From: Flavobacterium sp. 5
GTDB lineage: Bacteria; Bacteroidota; Bacteroidia; Flavobacteriales; Flavobacteriaceae
NCBI RefSeq assembly: GCF_002813295.1
Contig: NZ_PHUE01000001.1
Coordinates: 3,038,001 to 3,102,000 of the forward strand
DNA length: 64,000 nt
Direction: 5' to 3'
Below are positions 8,937 to 18,304 of this stretch, in pieces. Each line of letters starts with the position of its first letter. The first letter of the stretch is position 1. A program made the translations under genes and the position numbers. The notes under the pieces are model-generated. The model did not search any database and was not told where the DNA came from. It was given only the letters and a program-made list of their open reading frames with translations.

Positions 8937-10466
8937 ATGTCCACAGATAATAAAAAGATTGCCAGAAATACTTTGTTCTTATATGTAAGAATGTTTCTGA
9001 CAATGGGGGTCAGTCTCTATACTTCACGGATTGTGCTTAATGCATTAGGTATTGAGAGTTATGGGGTTTATAGCGTGGTTGGTGGAGTTGTAACTCTTTT
9101 TAGTTTTTTTGATTCTGCAATGTCAACAGCTACACAACGTTTTTTAGCTATGGATATTGGGAAAGAGAACTCAGAAAATCTTAAAAAAACTTTTAATTCC
9201 GCTCTAATTATACATATAGTTATTGCTCTGTTAGTGCTTTTAATAGCTGAGACTATTGGTTTGTGGTTTGTAAATTGTAAATTAAATTTACCTGTGGATA
9301 AAGTTGATCAAGCAAATTTTGTTTATCAGTTTTCTATATTGGCAAGTATTATTGGTATTACTCAAGTACCATTTAATGCATTGATTATTGTAAAAGAACG
9401 TATGGACGTATTTGCAATAATAAGTGTTGCGGAGGTTTTGTTAAAGTTGGTGATTGTTTTTTTGTTGTATATATCACCTTATGATAAGTTAAATACTTAT
9501 GCGATTTTGGTATTTTTGCTATCTTTAATTATTTCAACAGTATATAAAATATATTGTCATGTAAACTTTAAGGAAAGTTCTTTTAGATTATATAAGGACA
9601 AAGGGATGTATAAGGAATTAATTTCATATTCTGGTTGGACTGTTTTTGGAAGTATAGCAGGAATAGCTAAAGGACAAGGAATAAATATATTATTGAACTT
9701 GTTTTTTGGAACAGTAGTTAATGCAGCTTATGGAATTACTTTGCAAATTCAAAATGCGGTCTATTCTTTTGTTACTAATTTTCAGATGGCAGTAAATCCC
9801 CAAATTTATAAGAGTTATGCTCAAGGTAATATAGATCAAATGCAAAAACTTGTATATCAGTCCTCTAAATTCTCTTATTATTTGTTATTTATTTTAGTTA
9901 GTCCTATAATTTTTAATATTGATTATATATTGGTTTGGTGGCTTAAAAATCCACCACAATATACAGCAATTTTCACAGTTTTAACTTTGGTTAATTTATT
10001 GATAGAATGTATTTCGAGACCTCTCATAACAGCTGCTTTTGCAACGGGTGAAATTAAATGGTATCAGATAATTATTGGAGGTTTTTTGTTTTTAAATCTG
10101 CCTATTAGTTACTTCTTTTTCCAGATAAATAAAGATCCTACGTCATTTTTGTATGTAGCAATAGTTTTATCCATTTTAGCTTTTTTTTTTAGGTTTGGTT
10201 TTCTGAAAAAAATGCTTGATTTAGATATTTTTAATTTTATAAAGAAAGTAATTTTACCCGTTTTGGCAGTATCATTAGTTTCTATAGTGTTATTATATGG
10301 TCTTAATTTGTTGGTAAAGAGACCTGAAAAATTGTTTGATCTATTATGGATTAGTTTTATTGTGATGATTATCAATTTTTTTGTGATTTCATTTTTTGGT
10401 TGTAATCATTTAGAAAGAATGATGTTGTTGAATTTTATTAAGAATAAATTAAATAAAAAAGGATAA
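8937..10466 (+). CDS. Wzx-type polysaccharide/lipid-linked oligosaccharide flippase
   Basis: A 509-residue polytopic membrane protein with about 12-14 hydrophobic segments. It starts with KIARNTLFLYVRMFLTMG and SLYTSRIVLNALG, the pattern of MATE-like Wzx/RfbX flippases that move undecaprenyl-diphosphate-linked repeat units across the inner membrane. It is the only Wzx seen in the window and implies a Wzx/Wzy-dependent pathway together with wza and wzz upstream and the EpsG-like polymerase downstream. Confidence 0.85.
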   Translation: MSTDNKKIARNTLFLYVRMFLTMGVSLYTSRIVLNALGIESYGVYSVVGGVVTLFSFFDSAMSTATQRFLAMDIGKENSENLKKTFNSALIIHIVIALLVLLIAETIGLWFVNCKLNLPVDKVDQANFVYQFSILASIIGITQVPFNALIIVKERMDVFAIISVAEVLLKLVIVFLLYISPYDKLNTYAILVFLLSLIISTVYKIYCHVNFKESSFRLYKDKGMYKELISYSGWTVFGSIAGIAKGQGINILLNLFFGTVVNAAYGITLQIQNAVYSFVTNFQMAVNPQIYKSYAQGNIDQMQKLVYQSSKFSYYLLFILVSPIIFNIDYILVWWLKNPPQYTAIFTVLTLVNLLIECISRPLITAAFATGEIKWYQIIIGGFLFLNLPISYFFFQINKDPTSFLYVAIVLSILAFFFRFGFLKKMLDLDIFNFIKKVILPVLAVSLVSIVLLYGLNLLVKRPEKLFDLLWISFIVMIINFFVISFFGCNHLERMMLLNFIKNKLNKKG

Positions 10467-10564
10467 ATATTTAAGTATATCAACATTAAGAATATCAATG
10501 TGACATAAAAAGTCATTTTATAATTGGGAATGTATTAATTAAAAAGTAGTATAATAAAAAAGAT

Positions 10565-11695
10565 ATGAGAATAGGGATAATGACGTTTTGGGAATCAAAA
10601 AATAATTATGGACAAATTTTACAGTTGTTTGCTTTACAAAAGATAGTTGGTGATTTAGGACATAATCCATTTTTAATAAGATATAAGAGGATACCTATTC
10701 CGTATAAAAGTGAAAATTTTGTTGTAAACTTTAAAATAAAATTGAAAAATTTTTTAAAGTTTATTTATACTACTATTCGCGGACTTTTTGTTAAGAAAAA
10801 GCTAGCCAATGATGAAAAAAGAAAATTTGAGGAGTTTAAAAAGAAGTATATTGTCTCTGAGGGTTCTGATTATTTAGATTATAAAGATTTAATAAAAAAA
10901 CCTCCAGTTGCAGATGTATATATTGTAGGTAGTGATCAAGTATGGAATAACAATTTTAGTGTTTCAGCTGAAGCCTTTTTACTAGGCTTTGGTAATAATA
11001 AAATAAAAAGGATTGCGTACGCAGCAAGTTTTGGTCAAAAAAAGTTATCGGATAAAACAAATCAATTATTCAATAAATATATTCAAAATTTTAATTCAGT
11101 AAGTGTTAGGGAAGAAAGTGGTGTGGATATTTGTATGGATTTAAAAGTTTCTAATCCAGAATGGGTGCTAGACCCTACATTGTTATTTACTAAAGAAGAT
11201 TGGATAAAAATGTTAGAGCTTCCTGATATTAAAGAGGAACAAAAATCTATTTTTATATATACTCTTGGGAATAGTAAAATTCTAGATAAAGATAAGTTTA
11301 TTGGGTATGCAAATAGCTTAAAAGATTATAAAGTCGTGCATGCATCAGCAAATTCTGATGATTCTGGGAATGTTTTGCCAACAATTCCAGAATGGGTTAA
11401 TTATATTAAAAATGCTGAATTGGTAATAACTACTTCCTTTCATGGAATGGTTTTTTGCATATTAAATAATACGAACTTTATTGTATTGCCTAATACAGGA
11501 CATGCTGAAGGTATGAACGAACGAATTTACAGTGTGTTAACACTATTAAATTTGGAAGAGCATATGATAGAATCATTTTCAGAAAAAACTGTATCTAATA
11601 TTTTCTCTAAAAAAATCGATTGGAATTCTATAAATAATATTTTGGAAAATAAGAGAAAATTCTCAATAGAATTTCTTAAAAATGCTATAAATTAA
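10565..11695 (+). CDS. Polysaccharide pyruvyl transferase family protein
   Basis: A 376-residue GT-B-like protein of the CsaB/WcaK pyruvyl transferase family. The N-terminus is IGIMTFWESKNNYGQILQLFALQ. YIVGSDQVWN, the AYAASFG loop, SVREESG, WVLDPTLL and the C-terminal TTSFHGMVF motif are all characteristic. The family adds pyruvate ketals from phosphoenolpyruvate to sugars, though members in gene clusters like this often act on unknown acceptors. A 98-base gap precedes it, and the next glycosyltransferase starts one base after its stop. Confidence 0.8.
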   Translation: MRIGIMTFWESKNNYGQILQLFALQKIVGDLGHNPFLIRYKRIPIPYKSENFVVNFKIKLKNFLKFIYTTIRGLFVKKKLANDEKRKFEEFKKKYIVSEGSDYLDYKDLIKKPPVADVYIVGSDQVWNNNFSVSAEAFLLGFGNNKIKRIAYAASFGQKKLSDKTNQLFNKYIQNFNSVSVREESGVDICMDLKVSNPEWVLDPTLLFTKEDWIKMLELPDIKEEQKSIFIYTLGNSKILDKDKFIGYANSLKDYKVVHASANSDDSGNVLPTIPEWVNYIKNAELVITTSFHGMVFCILNNTNFIVLPNTGHAEGMNERIYSVLTLLNLEEHMIESFSEKTVSNIFSKKIDWNSINNILENKRKFSIEFLKNAIN

Positions 11696-11696
11696 A

Positions 11697-12731
11697 ATGA
11701 AAGTAATTTTCGCTCCATATAGTGATGGAAATCCTTATCAAAAAGAATTGATAAAAGAATTAGAGTTAAAAGGAGTTTCTGTAGGGAATGCTGGATTGGG
11801 ATTTAAAGATTTTTTTAAAACTATAGACTTGAATAAAGCTGATGTTATTCATTTTCATTGGTTAGACACTTATATATTAGGCAATAATTCAATTATTACG
11901 TTTATAAAAATTATTGTTTTTTTATTAAGATTGAAGCTGTTTAAGAAATCAAAAAAATATATTTGGACAGCACATAATTTAAAAAGTCACGAAAGTAGTC
12001 ATCCATTATTGGAAAAATTTTTTTTAAAAAATTTTGTAAAGATTTTAGATAGAATTAGTGTCCATAGTTTGTTTGCAAAAGATAAATTAATGAAAGAGTA
12101 TGGCGCAAATTCAGATAAAATTCAAATTATTCCTCATGCTAATTATATCAATGCATATCCAGTTAGAGATGATGAAAGGAAACTGTTGTTAAAAAATAAA
12201 TTAGAAATAGATAACGGAAAGTTTACTTTTATGTTTTTGGGTAATATTCGCCCGTATAAGGGAGTGTTGGAAGTAATAAGCGCTTTTAAAGAATTAAATT
12301 TTAATGATGCGCAACTTGTTATTTGTGGCAGTGTTAAAGCTAAGGATGAACAAAAATTGATAGAGAAGAAAATTGATAAATTTAGTAATATAAAACTGAT
12401 AGCAGAATATATAAATGATGAAGATATTAGTAGTTATTTAGACCTTGCTGATGCAATGCTTTATCCTTATAAAGATATATTAACGTCGGGTGGTTTGCTT
12501 CTTGGGATGTCTTATAAAAAGGTTTGCATTGCATCTAACGTTGGTAGTATGTCTGAGTTTTTAGATTCAAAGTTTCTTTTTAATACTTATTTAGATTTGA
12601 AGGAGACTATGAAAGAAATAAGGGGTTTTTCAGAAGAAGAATTAAAACTTGCTGGTGAGCTTAATTATTCAAGAATAAAGGATGATACATGGAAAAAAAT
12701 GGCAGATTTAACATTGAATTTGTATAGTTAA
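11697..12731 (+). CDS. Glycosyltransferase, GT-B fold (GT4-like)
   Basis: A 344-residue cytoplasmic or membrane-associated transferase. The N-terminal half has the acceptor-side motif IHFHWLDTY and TAHNLKSHES. The C-terminal half has FMFLGNIRPYKGVLEVISAF, the usual donor-binding start of group-1 transferases, and a degenerate SGGLLLGMSY in place of the EX7E motif. The weak EX7E places it among the divergent GT4-like enzymes. The start codon lies one base after the preceding stop, suggesting translational coupling. Donor and acceptor cannot be deduced. Confidence 0.8.
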   Translation: MKVIFAPYSDGNPYQKELIKELELKGVSVGNAGLGFKDFFKTIDLNKADVIHFHWLDTYILGNNSIITFIKIIVFLLRLKLFKKSKKYIWTAHNLKSHESSHPLLEKFFLKNFVKILDRISVHSLFAKDKLMKEYGANSDKIQIIPHANYINAYPVRDDERKLLLKNKLEIDNGKFTFMFLGNIRPYKGVLEVISAFKELNFNDAQLVICGSVKAKDEQKLIEKKIDKFSNIKLIAEYINDEDISSYLDLADAMLYPYKDILTSGGLLLGMSYKKVCIASNVGSMSEFLDSKFLFNTYLDLKETMKEIRGFSEEELKLAGELNYSRIKDDTWKKMADLTLNLYS

Positions 12732-12947
12732 TGTTAAAAGTATCTAGAAATTTATTGATAACTTCCTGTCCTATTTTTTTAATGCCTTTATTTTTTTTTA
12801 AAGAGTGAGTTATTTTATGTTAGTGATATTTTAAAGAGATTGTTGAATATACGATATCTCATGAAAATCAAGATTGAATTGTATTTTTTTATGCAACTAA
12901 TAGTTTTAATTGAGATTCCTTTTTAATTAAAAGACAATAGATTAAAT

Positions 12948-14099
12948 ATGCAATGTAAAGTTTTATATATTCTAAACGATTCTACACCTTATGGAGGTGC
13001 AAATAAGTCATTTTTAAATATGATTGATGGCTTAATTTTAAATGGAATAAAGCCATTCGTGATTTTGCCTACTGATAATGGTATTATAGTTAATTTAAAA
13101 GACAGGGGATTGCCATGTTATGTGATACCTATTCGTATGGATGTGTTTCCATCTATAAATAATTTTCGAGATATATGTATGTTTATCCCGAGAATATTCC
13201 GAATCTTATTCATTAATAAAAAAGCTTATTGGAAAATTTTAAGTTTAACAAAGGAAATTAAGCCAGCTTTAATTCACACTAATGTTGGACCTATCCATAC
13301 AGGTTTCAATGTAGCTATTAAAATTGGTATACCTCATGTATGGCACATACGAGAGTATCAGGATTTAGATTTTAAAATGAAGCCTCTTTTCTCTATGGAT
13401 AGATTTGTTTTAAAACTAAATTCAATTAATAATTTCCCAATAGTAATAACAGAGTCTATTTATAAACATTTTTCATTAAAATTTCCGGCAAAAGTTATAA
13501 GCAATGGAGTGTTAAGTTCTACGCTTGTGCAATTTGATAGAATTAAAGAAAAATATTTTTTATTTGCTGGTAGACTTGAAGAAAGTAAAGGAATTAAAGA
13601 GACAATTAGAGCATTTTCTGAATTTAATAAAATTAATTCTGAATACTATTTGTACTTAGCAGGAGACACAGAGGATTCTATTTATATGAATTCGTTAGTA
13701 GAATTAATCGAAAAGTTAAATATAACTAATCGAGTTTTATTTCTTGGGATGCGGAATGACATATCTAATTTAATGGCAAAGGCAACCGCTTTAATTATGT
13801 CTTCTAGATATGAGGGATTCGGTAGGGTGACAGCGGAAGCAATGTTCAACGGATGTTTGGTTATTGGAAGGAATACCGGTGGTACTAAAGAAATTTTAGA
13901 AAAGGAGAGATTAGGACTTTTGTTTTTGACTAATGAAGAAATGGTTGAGCTAATGAAAGATGTAGTTGCTGACGGTGTCGAAAGTTATTTTTCAATGATT
14001 ATGGAAGCCCAAAAATTTGCTATAAATAATTTTTCTAATGAACAGAACGTAAATAAAGTTATTGAATTATATAAAGAAATTTTATCTATAAAAAGATAA
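12948..14099 (+). CDS. Glycosyltransferase family 4
   Basis: A 383-residue GT-B enzyme. It opens with VLYILNDSTPYGGANKSFLNM, a glycine-rich acceptor-domain loop, followed by IHTNVGPIHTGF. The donor domain starts at FLFAGRLEESKGI, and the EX7E-like segment is SSRYEGFGRVTAEAMFNG. It is separated from the previous gene by 216 bases in which no gene or clear signal was seen. It probably adds one sugar of the repeat unit; the specific sugar is unknown. Confidence 0.85.
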   Translation: MQCKVLYILNDSTPYGGANKSFLNMIDGLILNGIKPFVILPTDNGIIVNLKDRGLPCYVIPIRMDVFPSINNFRDICMFIPRIFRILFINKKAYWKILSLTKEIKPALIHTNVGPIHTGFNVAIKIGIPHVWHIREYQDLDFKMKPLFSMDRFVLKLNSINNFPIVITESIYKHFSLKFPAKVISNGVLSSTLVQFDRIKEKYFLFAGRLEESKGIKETIRAFSEFNKINSEYYLYLAGDTEDSIYMNSLVELIEKLNITNRVLFLGMRNDISNLMAKATALIMSSRYEGFGRVTAEAMFNGCLVIGRNTGGTKEILEKERLGLLFLTNEEMVELMKDVVADGVESYFSMIMEAQKFAINNFSNEQNVNKVIELYKEILSIKR

Positions 14100-14183
14100 A
14101 ATCAATTTATAAATAATTTGCTAAAAGAATTAGTAGTAAAGGAAAAGTTTGTTTTGTAAAATGTAACAATATTTAAGATCATT

Positions 14184-14813
14184 ATGAAAAATATATTGAG
14201 GAGTGTAATTAATTTTCTTATAAGTTTGATTGCATTTTTTTTTATCAAAGTATCATTGAATAAGCTGATTGATATATTTAATCAATTATATTCAATGTGG
14301 ATATCAAATTATCTTCAAAACAAACCTAAATGTTTTGTAGTTTACCCTATTTATTTGAGAGGTGGTAAATATATATCATTAGGAAAACATTGTGGTTTTG
14401 ATCAAAGACTAAGGTTGGATGCAATCGATGAAGCACTCGGTGATTTTTTTTCACCTGAAATTTTTATTGGGAATAATGTTTCTATTCAGAAAGATTGTCA
14501 TATTGGTGCTATTAATAAAATTGTTATAGGGAATAATGTACTTTTAGCGAGTAAAGTTTATATAACTGATCATTATCATGGAGAAATTAATTTTGAGGCT
14601 ATAAGCTTACCTCCAGCTCAAAGAAAATTATATAGTAAAGGACCAGTGATTATTGAAGATAATGTTTGGCTTGGTGAGGGGGTTGTAGTTTTACCAAACG
14701 TTACTATTGGAGCCAATACTATAGTAGGAGCAAATGCAGTAGTAACAAAATCAATACCAAAAAATAGTGTTGCAGGGGGTAATCCTGCCAGAGTAATAAG
14801 AGAATTAAATTAA
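14184..14813 (+). CDS. Hexapeptide-repeat acyltransferase (WbbJ/MaA-like)
   Basis: A 209-residue left-handed beta-helix acetyltransferase with an N-terminal hydrophobic segment at about residues 9-25. Imperfect hexapeptide turns run through IFIGNNVSIQKDCHIG, IVIGNNVLLASKVYI and VIIEDNVWLGEGVVVLPNVTIG. The catalytic-type histidine is in ITDHYHG, and GGNPARVIREL closes the domain. Such enzymes O- or N-acetylate glycans using acetyl-CoA. Its stop overlaps the start of the WbsX gene by a single base. Confidence 0.85.
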   Translation: MKNILRSVINFLISLIAFFFIKVSLNKLIDIFNQLYSMWISNYLQNKPKCFVVYPIYLRGGKYISLGKHCGFDQRLRLDAIDEALGDFFSPEIFIGNNVSIQKDCHIGAINKIVIGNNVLLASKVYITDHYHGEINFEAISLPPAQRKLYSKGPVIIEDNVWLGEGVVVLPNVTIGANTIVGANAVVTKSIPKNSVAGGNPARVIRELN

Positions 14814-15883
14814 TGGAAAAGAAAGCAAGAGTAATAGCATTTTATTTGCCACAATATCACCCAATACCTGAAAATGATAAATGGTGGGGTAAAGGTTTTA
14901 CTGAATGGACAAATGTAGGTAAGGCAAAATCACTTTTTAAAGGACATTATCAACCACGAGTTCCTGCCGATTTAGGATATTATGATTTACGTGTTCCAGA
15001 AACTCGCAAAGCTCAGGCTGATATGGCTAGAGATTACGGAATTGAAGGTTTTTGCTATTGGCATTATTGGTTTGGTAATGGGAAAAGACTAATTGAAAGG
15101 CCTTTTAACGAGGTGGTTGCGTCAGGAGAACCTGATTTTCCTTTTTGTTTAGCATGGGCAAATGAAACATGGAAAGGTTTTGCGCATGGTCTAAAAAACA
15201 GAAACATGTTAATTGAGCAATTATATCCAGGGATAGATGATTATACGGCACATTTTTATGCGGTGTTACCAGCATTGCAAGATAAAAGATATATTAAAGT
15301 TAATGAGAAACCTTTATTTTTGATTTACAAAGCATTAGGGTTTACTGATGTGTCAGTTTTTATAACTTTGTGGCAGAAGCTTGCAAAAGAAAATGGAATT
15401 AAAGGAATTCATTTTGTTGCTCAAACTCCTAATATTGAGGATAAGGCTAAAATATTAGCATTAGGATTTGATGCTATCAATGTGGTAAGAATGTTTGATT
15501 TTATGAAAAGAAGAACATTTTTGGTAAAAGCATTGCAAAGAATTAGAGTTAATGTTTTTAATATGCCACGTATATTTAAATACGGTCATATTATGAAATG
15601 GTTTACTGGTATTGAAGATTCTGATATTGATGTAATTCCATGTGTTTTTCCAAATTGGGATCATACACCACGAAGTGGAAATGAAGGATTAGTTTTTCAA
15701 GATTCTACTCCTGAGTTATTTGAAAAACATTTATCAGATGTCATTGATGCAGTTAAAAAGAAGCCAGATGATGAAAAAATAATTTTTGTAAAATCATGGA
15801 ATGAATGGGCAGAAGGTAATTATATGGAACCTGATTTGAAATATGGAATGAAATATTTAGAGGCCATGAAAAGTCAGTTGTAA
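14813..15883 (+). CDS. WbsX-like glycan biosynthesis protein (GH99-related)
   Basis: A 356-residue protein of the WbsX family, which is found only in polysaccharide loci and resembles the GH99/GH71 TIM-barrel glycosidase fold rather than known transferases. Diagnostic parts are IAFYLPQYHPIPENDKWWG, GFTEWTNV, GHYQPRVPADLGYYDLR, CLAWANETW and a C-terminal WNEWAEGNYMEPD. The exact reaction is not established. A clear paralogue lies at 35463-36539 with the same motifs. Overlap with the previous acyltransferase suggests coupled expression. Confidence 0.8.
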   Translation: MEKKARVIAFYLPQYHPIPENDKWWGKGFTEWTNVGKAKSLFKGHYQPRVPADLGYYDLRVPETRKAQADMARDYGIEGFCYWHYWFGNGKRLIERPFNEVVASGEPDFPFCLAWANETWKGFAHGLKNRNMLIEQLYPGIDDYTAHFYAVLPALQDKRYIKVNEKPLFLIYKALGFTDVSVFITLWQKLAKENGIKGIHFVAQTPNIEDKAKILALGFDAINVVRMFDFMKRRTFLVKALQRIRVNVFNMPRIFKYGHIMKWFTGIEDSDIDVIPCVFPNWDHTPRSGNEGLVFQDSTPELFEKHLSDVIDAVKKKPDDEKIIFVKSWNEWAEGNYMEPDLKYGMKYLEAMKSQL

Positions 15884-15909
15884 TAGGTTAAATAATTACT
15901 TTAAATACA

Positions 15910-17064
15910 ATGTATTATTTTTTAATTTTTCTTTTTCTATGTCTAGCCTGCTATGCCTCTATTTCTATCGATGGGAATAGGATTTCAAGGTTGAATTATT
16001 TTATTGTATTTCTTTTATTTTGGTTGACTTCGGGCTTGCGTTTTGAAACAGGGATGGATTATTTTGCATACGAAAATATTTATAATGTTACAAATTCATT
16101 TGGGGAAATTGTAAAGTATGGTAGAGTTTCTGAAATAGGTGCTGAGCCTGGTTACTTGTTCTTGAATTCATTGTTTAGAACCTTAGGAACTGAAGTTAAT
16201 ATTATGTTTTTATTTATTTCATTGTTAACAACTTTGATGTTGTTTAATTCTTTAAAACTTTATTTAAATAAATATAAGTATTTTGTTTTATTAACCTATT
16301 TTTCATTTGTTTATTTTACACTTGATATGAGTGGGGTTCGACAAGCTATTGCTGTAAATATTTTTATTTTTTCATTACGATATGTTCATGATAAAAAGAA
16401 GATTAAGTATTTTGCGTGCATTATTTTAGCTAGTTTCTTTCATACTTCTGCTTTGATAGGGCTGATTTTGTATTGGTTGTTTAATAAAAAGTTAAATACA
16501 TTATTTATTATTGGCTCTACTTTGTTTGGCTTACTGATAATTGCATTGCAAATACCTATAGTTAATATAATTATTGATAATTTTTTATCTCGATTTATTC
16601 CAGCAGGAGCGTTATTTAAACTTTTATATTATTCATCAAATGACAAGCCTTGGGGTTTAAATATAAAAGTCATTTTTAATGTTATTGTATTATTTGTATT
16701 ACTATATAATAGAACAGTATTGAGTAATCGGTTTTCTTATTTTAATATAATTCTAAATTCTTTGTTTTTTTATATTTTCTTACGTGAAATACTATGGGAA
16801 TCAATAAATATAAATAGTAGATTGAATTTTTATTTTATATCAGGTCTGATAATGGGTTTTCCTTTATTAATTGATATTGGGGAGAGAAAATATTATAAAT
16901 TAAGTGTTTTTGCATCAATAATTTTAGTTTGCTTTTATCAATGCAGTGAGTTTTTTATATATAGGAGCGCTGCAAATCCGTATCAAAACTATGTTGTTTA
17001 TAAAGTTTTTGAATTGGACAGTACTGGGAAAGAACGTTTTTTGGAGGAAGCAAATAAACAATAA
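15910..17064 (+). CDS. EpsG/Wzy-like O-antigen polymerase
   Basis: A 384-residue polytopic membrane protein with about 10 hydrophobic helices. The short motif LTSGLRFETGMDYFAYENIY after the first helices is the pattern of EpsG-family polymerases (R...G.DY..Y). A second marker is DMSGVRQAIAVNIFIFSLR. It would join undecaprenyl-linked repeats on the periplasmic face and is the best Wzy candidate of region A, partnered with the Wzx upstream. Confidence 0.8.
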   Translation: MYYFLIFLFLCLACYASISIDGNRISRLNYFIVFLLFWLTSGLRFETGMDYFAYENIYNVTNSFGEIVKYGRVSEIGAEPGYLFLNSLFRTLGTEVNIMFLFISLLTTLMLFNSLKLYLNKYKYFVLLTYFSFVYFTLDMSGVRQAIAVNIFIFSLRYVHDKKKIKYFACIILASFFHTSALIGLILYWLFNKKLNTLFIIGSTLFGLLIIALQIPIVNIIIDNFLSRFIPAGALFKLLYYSSNDKPWGLNIKVIFNVIVLFVLLYNRTVLSNRFSYFNIILNSLFFYIFLREILWESININSRLNFYFISGLIMGFPLLIDIGERKYYKLSVFASIILVCFYQCSEFFIYRSAANPYQNYVVYKVFELDSTGKERFLEEANKQ

Positions 17065-17074
17065 AATAAGATAA

Positions 17075-18199
17075 ATGAAAAATATCCTTTTTATTGCTCA
17101 TTCAGGAAAAGCAGGTGGTGCAGATAATGTTTTAAGTTATGCAATTAATAACACATTTGGAGATAAAGTCAAATACAAACGTTTTGTTGTTTATCCTAAA
17201 TTTCAAGGTTTGGATTTTTTAAAATTATTAAATCCAAATATATTAACAAAATCAATATTCTATAGGTCAAATTCTTCTAATTTTTTTAAAAGCATTATTT
17301 GTAATATAATTAATATTCCAGGATTAGTTTATTTATTAATATTTAGTTATGTAAATAAAATAAACATTATTTACATAAATTCTAGTGTCAATTTTATAGG
17401 AGCTGTTTTGGCTTTTTTAACTCCTGCAAAAATTCTGTGGCATATTCATGAACAGCCTAACGAAAAAGTGAAAATTGTCCCAAACTACCTTCATAATATT
17501 TATAAAAATTTCTTTCTATCCAATAAATTTAATTTAATTTTTGTTTCTAATCATAGTAAGGAAATATGGGAGAATACGCTTTCGATAAATATTCTTAAGG
17601 CTAATATAATTTATCCACCAATTAAAAATGATGGAATTATTGTTGGAAATAATTTGAATGATAATGAATTTTGCTATGGTTTTTTAGGTGCATTAGTTAG
17701 AGAAAAAAATATTATTACACTTCTGGAAGCATTTAGTGAGATTTCCAAAATTAGAGTCAATATAATTACCAAATTAGTAATTGCTGGAAATGGAATTTTA
17801 CGTGATGAGATTATCGCTAAAGCTACAGAATTGGATATCATAAATAGAATAGAATTACTTGAATTTAACAATGATGTTTCTGCCTTTTTTTCTAAAATAA
17901 ATGTACTAGTTCAACCTTCTTACAATGAATCTTGGGGGTTAGTTGCAATTGAGGCACTATCTTGTTCTAGAGCTGTAATTATGACCAAAGAAACGGGGTT
18001 AAAGGAGATTTTGATTGATGATGTAGATTGTTTGTTTTTTGATCCACTTAATAAAAATGATTTAATTGATAAAATGATTTTTTTATTAGATAATGATGTT
18101 GAATGTATTAATCTTGGTCAAAATGGTTATTCAAAGTATATGTCTTTTAATTTTAATGAAAATTTTGATAATTCTATAAAAAGTATTTGCGAGGGATGA
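17075..18199 (+). CDS. Glycosyltransferase family 4
   Basis: A 374-residue GT-B enzyme. The acceptor domain begins ILFIAHSGKAGGADNVLSYA and includes LWHIHEQPNE. The donor domain starts with YGFLGALVREKNI, and the EX7E-type segment is PSYNESWGLVAIEALSC, with the glutamates at the expected spacing. It follows the polymerase by 10 bases, so both are probably in one transcript. The sugar specificity is unknown. Confidence 0.85.
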   Translation: MKNILFIAHSGKAGGADNVLSYAINNTFGDKVKYKRFVVYPKFQGLDFLKLLNPNILTKSIFYRSNSSNFFKSIICNIINIPGLVYLLIFSYVNKINIIYINSSVNFIGAVLAFLTPAKILWHIHEQPNEKVKIVPNYLHNIYKNFFLSNKFNLIFVSNHSKEIWENTLSINILKANIIYPPIKNDGIIVGNNLNDNEFCYGFLGALVREKNIITLLEAFSEISKIRVNIITKLVIAGNGILRDEIIAKATELDIINRIELLEFNNDVSAFFSKINVLVQPSYNESWGLVAIEALSCSRAVIMTKETGLKEILIDDVDCLFFDPLNKNDLIDKMIFLLDNDVECINLGQNGYSKYMSFNFNENFDNSIKSICEG

Positions 18200-18259
18200 T
18201 TTTGTGATGGACGATTTTTAGATATAATTAAATTATAAGTCCTGTGTTTAAGCTAGAGT

Positions 18260-18278
18260 AGAACTTTAGTTCTTTTTT
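18260..18278 (+). terminator. Weak intrinsic-terminator-like hairpin
   Basis: AGAACT (18260-18265) pairs with AGTTCT (18268-18273) and is followed by TTTTT (18274-18278), 60 bases after a glycosyltransferase stop. The stem is only 6 bp with a 2-base loop, so in practice it would be 5 bp with a 4-base loop. It may cause partial polarity rather than a true end. Confidence 0.3.
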
Positions 18279-18304
18279 ATGTTATTAATTAGATTAAGAG
18301 TAGA